NCBI GenBank assembly: GCA_041687495.1
Contig: JAWLBR010000005.1
Span: forward strand, 1 to 64,000
Source of the DNA: JAWLBR01 sp041687495
GTDB taxonomy: Bacteria > Bacillota > Limnochordia > DTU087 > JAAYGB01
Length of the DNA: 64,000 nt
Direction of reading: 5' to 3'
Shown piece by piece: positions 44,170 to 53,500 of the stretch. The position numbers and the translations under genes are program-made. A model generated the notes under the pieces. The model worked only from the letters and a program-made list of their open reading frames with translations, ran no database searches and was not told the origin of the DNA. Positions within the stretch are counted from its first letter, which is position 1. The number at the start of each line of letters is the position of its first letter.

Positions 44170-45441
44170 CTAGCCCGAGACCGTTTCCGCATGCAGTGGC
44201 TGGGAAGAAGGCAGAGCCTCATTCGAGCTGTGGGCCAAGTCATCAATATCGTTGAGCATCCCTAGGAAGATTTCCACCACCCGAGGGTCCAGCTGCGTTC
44301 CCCGAGCTTTCTCCAATTCCTGCACAGCCTCGGACTTACTCAGTGGTCGCCGGTAACACCTCTCACCGGTCATCGCATCCCACGTATCAGCTACAGCCAC
44401 AATTCTCGCCTCTAGGGGGATATTCTCTCCACTGATACCGTCGGGATACCCCTGCCCATCGTAGCGTTCGTGATGAAAGCGCACAATATTCTTGATCATC
44501 TCCCGCCGACTCTCTTCAATGGGTATGGAGTCAATAAACTCCACCCCTTTCTGCGGGTGGGCCTTAATGGCTTCGTATTCAACTGGAGTCAATCGGCCAG
44601 GTTTCTTGAGAATGGAGTCTGCGATCTCCAGCTTACCAATGTCATGCAGGTAGCAAGCCTCATCAAATACAGGCATCTTCCACACTGGATATCCACACTT
44701 ACGAGCAAGGTGCTTGCTGTAGTAAGCAACCCGTTCCAGATGAGCAACGAGCGTGTCATCCTTTGACTGGCTGGCCCGCAACAGTGAGCGAATTAGGGCA
44801 ATTCGGTACCTATGCTCAATATGGTGAAAAAGCACATTGGATCGAACGGCGACAAAGACCACATACGCTGCGATGACACCCCAGACCGAAAAGTACAAGT
44901 ACAGATAGTAGAACATAAAGGCAAGGGCGCCGGATGGGAGAAATGTCTTGAGTGCATCCACAGCACAGTACAAGTATTCGCGGTCTTCGGGCTGAGAGAT
45001 GAACTTAGCCACAAGATAGGCGCCAGTATTGCAGGCGATAAAGACCAAAGTGCTCAGCAAGACCAGCATGTTCATATTGGACGGGACAGCATGAAACACT
45101 AGGCTGGCCATGACGGCAGCAGTAACGAAAGAACCTCGGTTAAAGGCGAACACGGACCAATGGGATCTAGTCTCGTGAATGTCGATGACACCCAAGCCCG
45201 CCACAATTCCTCCCCAAAAGGGGCCAAACTCCGCAATGACCGGAAATAACAGCGGAAAGTTCACCGAAAAGGCGCCTTCATTGTTGCTAATAGCTTCGTG
45301 GTTATTTGCCCACAGAAGCAAAATGAAAAGGATGATCTCAACCCGAAAAGCAGACTGATGAACACCCCAACTGCTTCCTAGGAAGTACAGGCCGGCGATG
45401 AAAATAGCGATCTTATAGAAATTAAACAGCCGTTCCCGCAT
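44170..45441 (-). CDS. membrane HD-GYP protein (likely cyclic-di-nucleotide phosphodiesterase)
   Basis: The 423-residue protein has an N-terminal membrane part of six or seven helices (residues about 5-215) and a C-terminal HD-GYP domain (about 230-410). The domain shows HDIGKLEI, FHHERYDGQGYPDGI and VAVADTWDAMTGERCYRRP, with the HD and GYP motifs intact, so it should be able to hydrolyse c-di-GMP or a related dinucleotide. I start at ATG behind GGGAGGTG; the longer frame is rejected. A 29-codon signal-peptide ORF lies 59 bases upstream on the same strand. Confidence 0.9.
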   Translation of the reverse strand: MRERLFNFYKIAIFIAGLYFLGSSWGVHQSAFRVEIILFILLLWANNHEAISNNEGAFSVNFPLLFPVIAEFGPFWGGIVAGLGVIDIHETRSHWSVFAFNRGSFVTAAVMASLVFHAVPSNMNMLVLLSTLVFIACNTGAYLVAKFISQPEDREYLYCAVDALKTFLPSGALAFMFYYLYLYFSVWGVIAAYVVFVAVRSNVLFHHIEHRYRIALIRSLLRASQSKDDTLVAHLERVAYYSKHLARKCGYPVWKMPVFDEACYLHDIGKLEIADSILKKPGRLTPVEYEAIKAHPQKGVEFIDSIPIEESRREMIKNIVRFHHERYDGQGYPDGISGENIPLEARIVAVADTWDAMTGERCYRRPLSKSEAVQELEKARGTQLDPRVVEIFLGMLNDIDDLAHSSNEALPSSQPLHAETVSG

Positions 45442-45500
45442 AAACCAACACCTCCCAGGGCAATATATGGAAAACCCTCCGGCGACGGTCACGTTTGCAC

Positions 45501-45590
45501 TTACCGCAGGCGACAGCTGTCTGCGAAAGCACTCAGCGTGTAAGCCAAAGTCAGAGCTGCACTCAGCATCGCGACTACCAGCTTTTTCAT
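45501..45590 (-). CDS. 29-residue ORF: signal peptide followed by a six-residue tail
   Basis: The frame starts at ATG behind GGGGGAGG and reads MKKLVVAMLSAALTLAYTL then SAFADSCRLR and stop. This is a complete Sec-type signal peptide (Lys-Lys, hydrophobic core, SAFA cleavage motif) with only DSCRLR left after cleavage. It is upstream of the membrane HD-GYP gene and probably in its transcript. It could be a secreted signalling peptide precursor, or the stump of a lost secreted protein. No sign of a longer frame follows. Confidence 0.5.
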   Translation of the reverse strand: MKKLVVAMLSAALTLAYTLSAFADSCRLR

Positions 45591-45673
45591 AGCTATAACC
45601 TCCCCCATTTTGCAGAATGGGTTCGGTTGTGTATGAATTCGATTCGGTTAGGTCCGGAGGGCTTTCTTTCTAG

Positions 45674-46333
45674 TTAACAACGAACCCTTCTGTTCAGTGC
45701 GTCCAGGCTCGCCCTAACCGTACTTAACAGAAGATCGTCTTTGTTCTCCACTACACCCAATAGTTCCGTGGTCTCTCCGTAGGGATCCGTGTATGCGACT
45801 TTCACAACCAACAGTGGGTACCGGTTCAGCGGCACCGAAGCCTCAGTAATAAAAAGCAAGGTCACCTGTCCCAGCCCCAGCTGATCGAAAGCCTGCTTAA
45901 AGGCAGAAAAGCCGCTCTCCAGCTTGTCCCTACCCAACACACTGCGGCCGACCGTAACCTCATCGGCAAAGTCTAACTCCACCCATACTTCTGGAGGATT
46001 AAGAAACTTAGTATAAGCCGCAATGATCTTGATTCGGTTGGGCTGCGCGCTCCCGGGTTCTCCCGTACCGTCCAGTTCAAGAACCTTAACCTTCCGGTAG
46101 TCAAGTTTGATATCGTACTCAAGGGCCAGTAAGCCGGTAATCGACCGGACTACAGACTTAATTTGCTGCAGTCGGGCTTCCTCGTCCCTACCGGTGATCA
46201 GCGCCGACACTACCACCTGGTCGATACTACCATCCGCCAACGTAATTCGGCAGCTGTGTACGCCTGGTAGTTTGGCTATCGATTTTTCGGCGTCATCCCA
46301 CATCCCTAGGCCCCCTACCAAAAGCTCCCACAT
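45674..46333 (-). CDS. conserved-looking protein of unknown function
   Basis: I do not recognise this 219-residue protein. Its N-terminal third (AKLPGVHSCRITLADGSIDQ, and VRSITGLLALEYDIKLDYRK) reads like a small alpha/beta ACT- or KH-like fold; the C-terminal half contains another beta-rich segment (NRIKIIAAYTKFLNPPEVWVEL). There is no signal peptide or membrane helix. The ATG is at the first Met; a second ATG (MWDDAEKSI) 30 bases later is possible. It lies upstream of, and on the strand of, the peptide ORF and HD-GYP gene. Confidence 0.65.
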   Translation of the reverse strand: MWELLVGGLGMWDDAEKSIAKLPGVHSCRITLADGSIDQVVVSALITGRDEEARLQQIKSVVRSITGLLALEYDIKLDYRKVKVLELDGTGEPGSAQPNRIKIIAAYTKFLNPPEVWVELDFADEVTVGRSVLGRDKLESGFSAFKQAFDQLGLGQVTLLFITEASVPLNRYPLLVVKVAYTDPYGETTELLGVVENKDDLLLSTVRASLDALNRRVRC

Positions 46334-46661
46334 AGATTCGTTTTAGGGTTCGAGGTGAAACCGGGGATTCCTTCCTCTAGAAGAGAAAATGACCCCTAAA
46401 GACACTCATTGGCAAACAAAATCAAATCCTTTTAGAAGTTAAACTTTAACAGGACCGACACAGGTACACCGTTCCAAAAAGAGGGCAAAGCTAAGCTAGG
46501 AGCAGATCAGCGCCGCAACTTCCCCCTTTTTCGCGCAGTCTTGCCCCGGCCCATGAATCGCAGGATATTCCATCGGAAAGCCGAAATATGTTTGTAACAA
46601 CATCATAATATCTGGAAAGGTGACCATTGTCGCCATGTTCCATATACAGGGAGGTTTCATT
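46334..46661. other. 328-base intergenic region with a long-range stem
   Basis: No gene is seen. GGGCAAAG (46483-46490) can pair with CTTGCCC (46540-46546) around a structured 49-base interior that includes GCGC repeats. Neither strand matches a riboswitch I know. The + strand leads to the ThuA-like gene. Confidence 0.35.
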
Positions 46662-47594
46662 GTGAGCAACACTATTCGCGTGACTGTGTGGAATGAGTAT
46701 CGCCACGAAACAGCTCATGCCAAGATGAATGAGCAGCTTCCCCACGGTATTCGAGCAGCCATTGACAAGTATCTCGAGACCGGAGAGGAAGTAAACGAGT
46801 ATTACCCCCAAGGAGTTCCGGCAGTAATTAAATGGATGGTAAAAAGCAACGAGGATCAGCGTAACAACCCGCAGTTTTTCTACGACAGAGCTGATCGATA
46901 CGTCGAGAATAACAAGACCATCGCTGAGGTCTACCCGAACGGAATCCATGCAGCAATAGCTGAGTTTTTGGGCAACAATCCAGACATGGAAGTTCGGACT
47001 GCAACCCTGGACGAGCCAGAGCATGGCTTAACCGACGAGGTCATTGAGAACACCGATGTATTGATCTGGTGGGGACATGTTGCCCACCACGAAGTGAACG
47101 ATGAGATCGTCGAGAAGCTGAAGAAGCGCGTTCTAGAAGGAATGGGACTTATCGTCCTACACTCTGGCCACTTCTCCAAGATCTTCAAGACTCTGATGGG
47201 TACCACCTGTGATATTAAGTGGCGGGAAGCCGGTGAGCGGGAGCGGATCTGGGTTGTTGAACCTGGACACCCCATCGCATCTGGGCTACCCCAGTACTTT
47301 GAGGTTCCCCAAACCGAGATGTACGGCGAGAGATTTGACATTCCTGCCCCAGACACTTTGGTCTTTGTCAGCTGGTTCCAAGGCGGAGAGGTCTTCCGCA
47401 GCGGCTGCTGCTATAACCGGGGTAACGGTAAGGTCTTCTACTTCCGTCCAGGGCATGAGTCGTTCCCGATCTTCAAGCAGCCTGAGATCCAGACGGTGCT
47501 GAACAACGCTGTGCGTTGGGCAGCTCCCAATGGCGGGCCGCAGCATGTTTTCGGTAACGTCAAGCCCCTTGAAAAGTTGGATATTGAGGAGTAA
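46662..47594 (+). CDS. ThuA-like protein with repeated N-terminal motif
   Basis: The 310-residue protein is a ThuA-like (trehalose utilisation) class I glutamine amidotransferase-fold protein, with VWNEYRHE at the start, EPEHGLTDEV, WWGHVAHHEV, GLIVLHSGHFSKIFK and FYFRPGHESFP. Usual relatives are near 240 residues. The excess is an N-terminal insert containing three versions of one motif: residues 23-38 (NEQLPHGIRAAIDKYL), 45-60 (NEYYPQGVPAVIKWMV) and 88-103 (AEVYPNGIHAAIAEFL). Only the last has the normal place. The start is GTG behind GGGAGG. It may act on sugars; function is unknown. Confidence 0.9.
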   Translation: MSNTIRVTVWNEYRHETAHAKMNEQLPHGIRAAIDKYLETGEEVNEYYPQGVPAVIKWMVKSNEDQRNNPQFFYDRADRYVENNKTIAEVYPNGIHAAIAEFLGNNPDMEVRTATLDEPEHGLTDEVIENTDVLIWWGHVAHHEVNDEIVEKLKKRVLEGMGLIVLHSGHFSKIFKTLMGTTCDIKWREAGERERIWVVEPGHPIASGLPQYFEVPQTEMYGERFDIPAPDTLVFVSWFQGGEVFRSGCCYNRGNGKVFYFRPGHESFPIFKQPEIQTVLNNAVRWAAPNGGPQHVFGNVKPLEKLDIEE

Positions 47595-47792
47595 TCTGCA
47601 AAGGTGGGCAAGGTGCCCGCACCACCCGTAGAGAGCCAATAGATGCGTGGGTCTACCGCCGCCCTTCTTGATCATTCAAGGAGGGCGGTTCCTTTTCCAA
47701 CCTGTTGCTTCCGACTCTGGCTCCTTTTCTTGCTGTAACCACTAGGACTTTGGTCGCATAAACTGGCGAAGCAGCAGCTAGGGGGTGAAGCG

Positions 47793-47894
47793 GTGGGTAA
47801 GTTCAGAACTAGGATCGATTGGTTGGCAGTGTTTTTTGCCTTTGGTGTTACTGCTTTGGTCAAAACCGATATCATCGGGAACGTGCCATGGTAG
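47793..47894 (+). CDS. 33-residue ORF before the YeiH-type gene (possible separated N-terminus)
   Basis: From GTG behind GGGGGTGAAG the frame reads 33 residues, with one hydrophobic helix (DWLAVFFAFGVTALV) and ends NVPW. Its stop overlaps the ATG of the transporter gene, in another frame. Some YeiH-family members begin with a Trp-rich helix of this kind, so this may be a separated N-terminal segment or a coupled leader peptide. Confidence 0.4.
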   Translation: MGKFRTRIDWLAVFFAFGVTALVKTDIIGNVPW

Positions 47895-48973
47895 TCCATA
47901 GACAGAATTCAGACCGATTAGGGGGGGATGATTTGGCAGATAGCAGCACCACTCTGGTCAAATCCATATCGCTGGAACCGCTTCTGCGCGTCTTCAAATT
48001 CGTCCCTGGAGTCCTGCTACTATTGGCCATTGGACTGGCTGGAAAGACAGTGGCAGGTTATATCCCTCACACTGAGTATGTCCTGTTTGCCATCGCCTTT
48101 GGTGCCTTGGTAAGCAACCTAATCACTGTTCCAGCCGTATTTCTACCGGGCCTGCGGACGTATGAGTTTTGGCTCAAATCAGGCATAGTTCTCATGGGGG
48201 CTAACTTGGCCATTCAGAACGTCCTGCAGATCGGACTCACAGGTCTGCTCCTGGTCATCACCGAAATGGTCATCGCCATTACCACAGCTCGCTTGCTAGC
48301 GAGGGGCTTTCACCTGTCTGATCGGCTGGGTAGCCTAATTGGCATCGGCGTGGGCATCTGTGGAGTCTCCGCCATCATCGGAGCTACCGGGGCCATTGAC
48401 GCTGACGAGGAAGACGCCACCTATGCCATCGCCACCATACTAATTTTCGGCGCCATCATGGTGTTCCTGTATCCGCTTCTCGGGTCCGTGATAGGAATGA
48501 CTGACCAGGTCTTCGGCTTTTGGACTGGACTGTCAGTGGATAACACCGCTGAGGCTGTTGCCACTGGATTTGCCTTCTCGGAAGGCGCAGGGAATATTAG
48601 TACCGTCGTCAAGCTGTCCCGGAACAGCCTGATGGGGGTCGTGATCTTGGCCTTTGCTTTGGTCTACGCGAAAAAGGGACTGACGAAGGAGATTGAGCAT
48701 AAAGGGAGGTTTGTTTGGGAGCGGTTTCCCAAGTTTGTGTTGGGGTTTTTGCTGCTTTCGGTTTTGGCGAGCATGGGCTTCTTTAGCCCTGCTCAGGTCC
48801 AGAATCTAACGAACCTGTCAAGGTGGGCTTTCTTGCTGTCCTTTGCTGGAGTAGGGATGTCACTGCAATTGACGAAGATGAGAGCCGGCATTCGCCCCTT
48901 CCTAGTGGGCCTGGGAGTGGAGGCAGTGGTTGCGCTAATCACTCTGGGGATGGTTATGACATTCGTCCACTAA
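47888..48973 (+). CDS. YeiH-family putative sulfate/anion exporter
   Basis: This 361-residue membrane protein of about ten helices belongs to the YeiH (UPF0324) family. Characteristic parts are LKSGIVLMGANLAIQNVL, GVGICGVSAIIGATGAI and GLSVDNTAEAVATGFAFSEG. It is thought to export sulfate or related anions. The first ATG overlaps the stop of a 33-residue frame; a TTG at 47933 behind a G-rich run is an alternative start nearer the usual N-terminus. Confidence 0.85.
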   Translation: MVVHRQNSDRLGGDDLADSSTTLVKSISLEPLLRVFKFVPGVLLLLAIGLAGKTVAGYIPHTEYVLFAIAFGALVSNLITVPAVFLPGLRTYEFWLKSGIVLMGANLAIQNVLQIGLTGLLLVITEMVIAITTARLLARGFHLSDRLGSLIGIGVGICGVSAIIGATGAIDADEEDATYAIATILIFGAIMVFLYPLLGSVIGMTDQVFGFWTGLSVDNTAEAVATGFAFSEGAGNISTVVKLSRNSLMGVVILAFALVYAKKGLTKEIEHKGRFVWERFPKFVLGFLLLSVLASMGFFSPAQVQNLTNLSRWAFLLSFAGVGMSLQLTKMRAGIRPFLVGLGVEAVVALITLGMVMTFVH

Positions 48974-48987
48974 AGAATAAAAGAAAA

Positions 48988-49017
48988 CGGGGCGGCCAAA
49001 TTCCAGCCGTCCCGTTG
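48988..49017. terminator. terminator between convergent genes
   Basis: ACGGGGCGG and CCGTCCCGT form a near-perfect 9-base stem with a 12-base loop, preceded by an A run useful for the leftward gene. Confidence 0.7.
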
Positions 49018-49029
49018 TGGTGCTTCTCC

Positions 49030-50223
49030 TTAACTACGTACCGAAGCCAAATAGTCTTCCCAGATAAAGGCTTTGTCTGGGTTGCTTTCCCGCTCCTGCT
49101 TCCGCAGCTCTTCGAGTAGAGCTCCAAATTCCTCTTCACACACGGGCAGCTCCACCGTCTTACCCCTTACACCGGACAGCAGGATTGCATTAGCCAGCTG
49201 GACCGACTTAATCCCCTCCTCGGCTGGAGAGATTAGTTTCTCTTTGCCCAGGATGGAGTTGACCACGTTTTGGGTTACAAACTTGTGGCCGTGGGGAGTT
49301 TTCGGAACGTCGATCTCGATGATCTCCGGTTGACTGTGGTAGAAGCCGCGATCGCTGGTATCAAGAATCTCCTGAACTGGAGCCTCAGTCTTGTAGAAGG
49401 TGAGCTTATCGCCTTCACAGACTAGCTTGCCGTTCTCTGCTGTGATTTCTAAACGATTGGTTCCCGGGAAGTCGCCGGTTGAAGTCACGAAACTGCCAGT
49501 GGCACCGTTTTCAAATTCCATGATTACGGAGATGTCATCTTCAACGGTGATGTCGTGCCATTTCCCCAAATAAGCTTGGGAAGTCAGCTTGGCTGGTAGC
49601 CCAAAGAACCACTGGAACAGGTCCAAATTGTGCGGGCACTGGTTCATCAGGACACCGCCGCCCTCACCGTTCCAGTTGCCTCGCCAACCACCGGAGTTGT
49701 AGTATGCCTGGGTTCTGAACCATCCAGTAATGATCCAGCTAACCCGACGAATGGCGCCAAGCGTTCCGTCCTCTATGAGCTCCTTGATCTTGATGAAGAC
49801 AGGGTTGGTCCTCATTTGGAACATGGCAGCAAAGATGACATCGGAGTTAGCATGGGCTTCGTTCATCATCCGAGCCTCTTTGGCCGTAATAGCCACTGGC
49901 TTTTCACAAATGACATGGATTCCGTTTTTGAAGGCCTCGATGGCCATCTCCGGGTGGAAGTAGTGCGGTACAGCGATAATCACCGCATCTACCTTGCCAC
50001 TTCGCATCAACTCTTTGTAATCGGTAAACTTGGCAACACTGCTGTCTAGTCCCGCAACATCTGCCTTTTGGTCAAAATCCACTGGGGGGCGGAAGTTGTT
50101 GAACTTCTCGCTGTCGATATCACAAACGGCTGTCAGCTCAGCGTTCTCCAGCTCATGAAAATAAGCCAGGTGCCCCTTCCCCATGTTCCCTAGACCAATA
50201 ATCCCAAAGCGGACCTTATCCAT
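49030..50223 (-). CDS. Gfo/Idh/MocA-family oxidoreductase
   Basis: The 397-residue protein has an N-terminal Rossmann fold (FGIIGLGNMGKGHL), the CEKPVAI signature with its catalytic-region lysine, and a C-terminal Gfo/Idh/MocA domain that includes NQCPHNLDLFQWFFG with the active-site His/Asp. It oxidises or reduces a sugar or polyol with NAD(P). Convergent to the YeiH-type gene. The presence of a ThuA-like gene two genes away is a link often seen in sugar loci. Substrate is unknown. Confidence 0.92.
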   Translation of the reverse strand: MDKVRFGIIGLGNMGKGHLAYFHELENAELTAVCDIDSEKFNNFRPPVDFDQKADVAGLDSSVAKFTDYKELMRSGKVDAVIIAVPHYFHPEMAIEAFKNGIHVICEKPVAITAKEARMMNEAHANSDVIFAAMFQMRTNPVFIKIKELIEDGTLGAIRRVSWIITGWFRTQAYYNSGGWRGNWNGEGGGVLMNQCPHNLDLFQWFFGLPAKLTSQAYLGKWHDITVEDDISVIMEFENGATGSFVTSTGDFPGTNRLEITAENGKLVCEGDKLTFYKTEAPVQEILDTSDRGFYHSQPEIIEIDVPKTPHGHKFVTQNVVNSILGKEKLISPAEEGIKSVQLANAILLSGVRGKTVELPVCEEEFGALLEELRKQERESNPDKAFIWEDYLASVRS

Positions 50224-50364
50224 AGCCTCTGTCTGACCCCTTTCTCATACAGTCTGCGGCCTTCTCCGGCCATTTCTTTCCAGCTTAAGTCACGGCTATA
50301 CTTCTGCGAAGAAGGTAGGGTTCCTGCGAATTGGAACATTTTTGTGTAGAGGAAATGAATCCAC

Positions 50365-50393
50365 TTGACAATGTGGTATAATGAGCCTAATAT
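50365..50393 (+). promoter_or_regulatory. promoter of metH
   Basis: TTGACA (50365-50370), a 17-base spacer and TAATAT (50388-50393). A perfect TATAAT (50377-50382) lies inside the spacer and could be used with a weaker upstream -35. Confidence 0.55.
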
Positions 50394-50450
50394 TACCGGG
50401 AAAATACATTGGATGCCCCGCTAGGGCTCTGTCTTGAATACGTTGAATCT

Positions 50451-50482
50451 GCCTTTCATGCCTTAGCGCTGAAAGGCTTTTC
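50451..50482 (+). terminator. attenuator-like terminator in the metH leader
   Basis: GCCTTTCA and TGAAAGGC form a perfect 8-base stem with an 11-base loop, then TTTTCTCT. It is 35 bases before the metH start, and a smaller GCCC/GGGC hairpin precedes it. This suggests regulated termination; no SAM, SAH or cobalamin aptamer is recognised. Confidence 0.6.
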
Positions 50483-50516
50483 TCTATCTGAACCGGTACA
50501 GGAAGGAATGAAGCCA

Positions 50517-53500
50517 ATGCCCCGCGCAAACCTTAGGGAACTCCTCGGTCAGAGAATCCTGGTTTTGGATGGAGCCATGGGAACCCTTCTGCAGCAAGCT
50601 GAGCTGACCCGCCAAGACTTTGGCGATGAGCAGTATGAAGGCTGCAACGAAGTATTAAACATAACCAGACCGGACATTGTCGAGCGTGCTCACCGCCTGT
50701 ACTTGCAGGCCGGAGCTGACCTAATTGAGACAAATACCTTTGGTGGCAGTAGCATCGTCCTGGCCGAATACGGTCTAGCAGCAAGGGCAAGGGAGTTAAA
50801 CCAGGTGGCGGCCCAGATCGCCCGGCAAGCCGCGGATCAGATGTCCACCCTGGCACGACCCCGATTTGTCCTTGGCTCAATGGGGCCAACCACAAAGAGT
50901 CTTTCCCTCCGCACTGGAGATGTGACCTTTACTGATCTGGTTGCTGCTTATCAGGAGCAGGCAGAGGCGCTCCTCATGGGAGGGGTAGATGCACTGCTCA
51001 TTGAGACGGCCCAGGACACCCTCAACATTAAGGCTGCTGGAATAGGGATTAGCCAAGCGTTTCGGTCCACCTCATCAACTGTACCAATTATGATCTCTGC
51101 CACCGTCGAACCGATGGGTACAACCTTGGCCGGTCAAACTGTAGAAGCCTTGTACCTTTCCCTCGAGCACTTGCAGCCGGTGAGTATTGGAATCAACTGT
51201 GCAACTGGCCCAGAGCTGATGACCGCACACATTCAGACCCTGAGCCAGATCGCTCAGTGCGCCGTCAGCTGCCACCCCAATGCCGGTCTTCCCGACGAAA
51301 CGGGATGCTACCATGAGACACCCAAGGCTTTTGCGGAGAAGATGCGAGTCCTTGCCGAGAAAGGCTGGCTGAACATTGCCGGCGGATGTTGCGGAACGAC
51401 ACCGGAGCACATTCGGGCCCTAGCCCAGGCGCTGGACGGTGTCCTGCCGCGGCGTCCACCGGCGAAGCCCAGGACAAGCGCTCTTTCCGGCTTGGAACCG
51501 CTGTGGCTCGATCCGGGGCATCGCCCGTATCTGGTTGGGGAGCGCAACAACGTTATTGGGTCGAAACTTTTCCGCGAGCTGGTGGAACAGGAAGAATTTG
51601 ATGAAGCAGCGGATATTGCCCGCATGCAGGTGAGCAAAGGTGCCCAGTTGATTGATATTTGCTTAGCCAATCCTTCCCGTGATGAGCTGGCAGATCTGGA
51701 GAACTTTCTCCCCCACGCAGCCAACCGGGTTCGGGTTCCACTGATGATTGACTCAACCAATCCGGCAGTGATGGAAGCAGGCTTGCGCCGTACTCAAGGC
51801 AAGGGAGTGCTCAACTCCATCAACCTAGAAGATGGTATGCACAGATTTGAGCGGGGAGCTGCCTTGGCTCGGGAGTACGGCGCTGCGGTAGTAGTTGGTA
51901 CCATTGATGAGCAGGGTATGGCGCTCACCAAAGAACGCAAGCAGGAGGTGGCCCGGCGCTCTTACCGCATCTTGGTTGACGAGTTTGGCTTGCCGCCCCA
52001 AGATATTATCTTTGATCCCTTAGTTTTTCCCGTGGGCACCGGTGATGCGACCTACCGGATGGCAGCGGCTGAAACAGTCGCAGCCCTGCGCCAGTTCAAG
52101 AGGGAGTTCCCTCAGTGTCCGACTATCCTGGGCATCTCCAATGTCTCCTTCGGGCTGCCCCCCGCCGGGCGAGAGGTCCTCAACTCAGTGTTTCTATATC
52201 ACTGCACCCAAGCAGGACTGGACCTGGCCATTGTTAACCCAGAAAAGTTGCGCCGCTACCCCAGCATCTCCCAAGACGAGCGAGAACTGGCCGAAGCTGT
52301 ACTATTCAGCGGCGACGAGGATGCCATTACTTCATTTACTATCCATTTCCGCAATAAGTCAGCAAGCGAGCCGCCACGACCTAAGGTAACAATCTCGGCA
52401 AAAGAACGGCTGGCTCAAAAGGTAACCGAAGGTACCAAGATCGGCCTTAGCGAGGTGCTCGAAGAGCTTTTGCAGCACTTGACTCCAATACAGATCGTCA
52501 ACGGGCCGCTGCTAGAAGGCATGGCCCAGGTGGGGCTACTGTTTGACGCTCAGCAACTGATTGTAGCAGAGGTACTGCAGAGTGCCGAAGTGATGAAGGC
52601 AGCAGTGTCTTACCTTGAGCCCTACATGGGTAAAGACGAGGTAAGTACCCGGGGGACCCTCCTGCTCGCTACCGTTAAGGGCGATGTCCACGACATTGGC
52701 AAGAATTTAGTCAACGTTATCTTCAGCAACAATGGCTATAAGGTGGTGGACTTAGGCACAAAAGTGGGCCCGGAAGAGCTGATTGCCGCCTGCCGTCAGC
52801 ACCACCCTGACATCATCGGGCTATCTGGGCTCTTGGTGAAGTCGACTCAGCAAATGGCTTCCACGGCCGAGGCACTGCAGCTGGCTGGGATCGCCATTCC
52901 CTTGCTTGTCGGAGGGGCTGCACTCACTAGGGGCTTTACTGAAAGGCATATAGCCGCTAGATACGGCGGAGAGGTGATATACGCTAAGGATGCCATGGAT
53001 GGACTCAGATCGGCCAACAGGATCATGCTCGCAGATCAAGAACAGAGGGGTACTCCTGAACCTGAGGTTGATGTGGACGTTGTGCAGGGGGCATTGCCGC
53101 AAGCCCCGGACCAAGCAAAGCCCACGACCACAATATCTGCAAGGCTTAGTGCCGCTGATCATCGGCACTCCCGGGCTGACACGCCGGTGGATCCGACCAC
53201 CCCTTATCTGCCTGCGGACACCGAACGCCATTTGCTGCGAAATTACCCCCTTGAACAGCTGCAGCCATATATCAACTGGCAGCGTCTGTTGGGAAAACAC
53301 ATGGGGATTAGGGGCAATATTGCAGATCTAATCAATAGCGGGGATCGGCAAACCACAGAGCTGATGCAGGCTGCCCAGAACCTCCTGCGTGAGCTAAGCA
53401 AAAAGCAGAGAATTCAGGCCACCGGAATCTACCAGTTCTTCCCAGCCTGCGGGCAGGGAAATGAAATTCTCATCTACGCTCCCAACGATGACAGCCAAGT

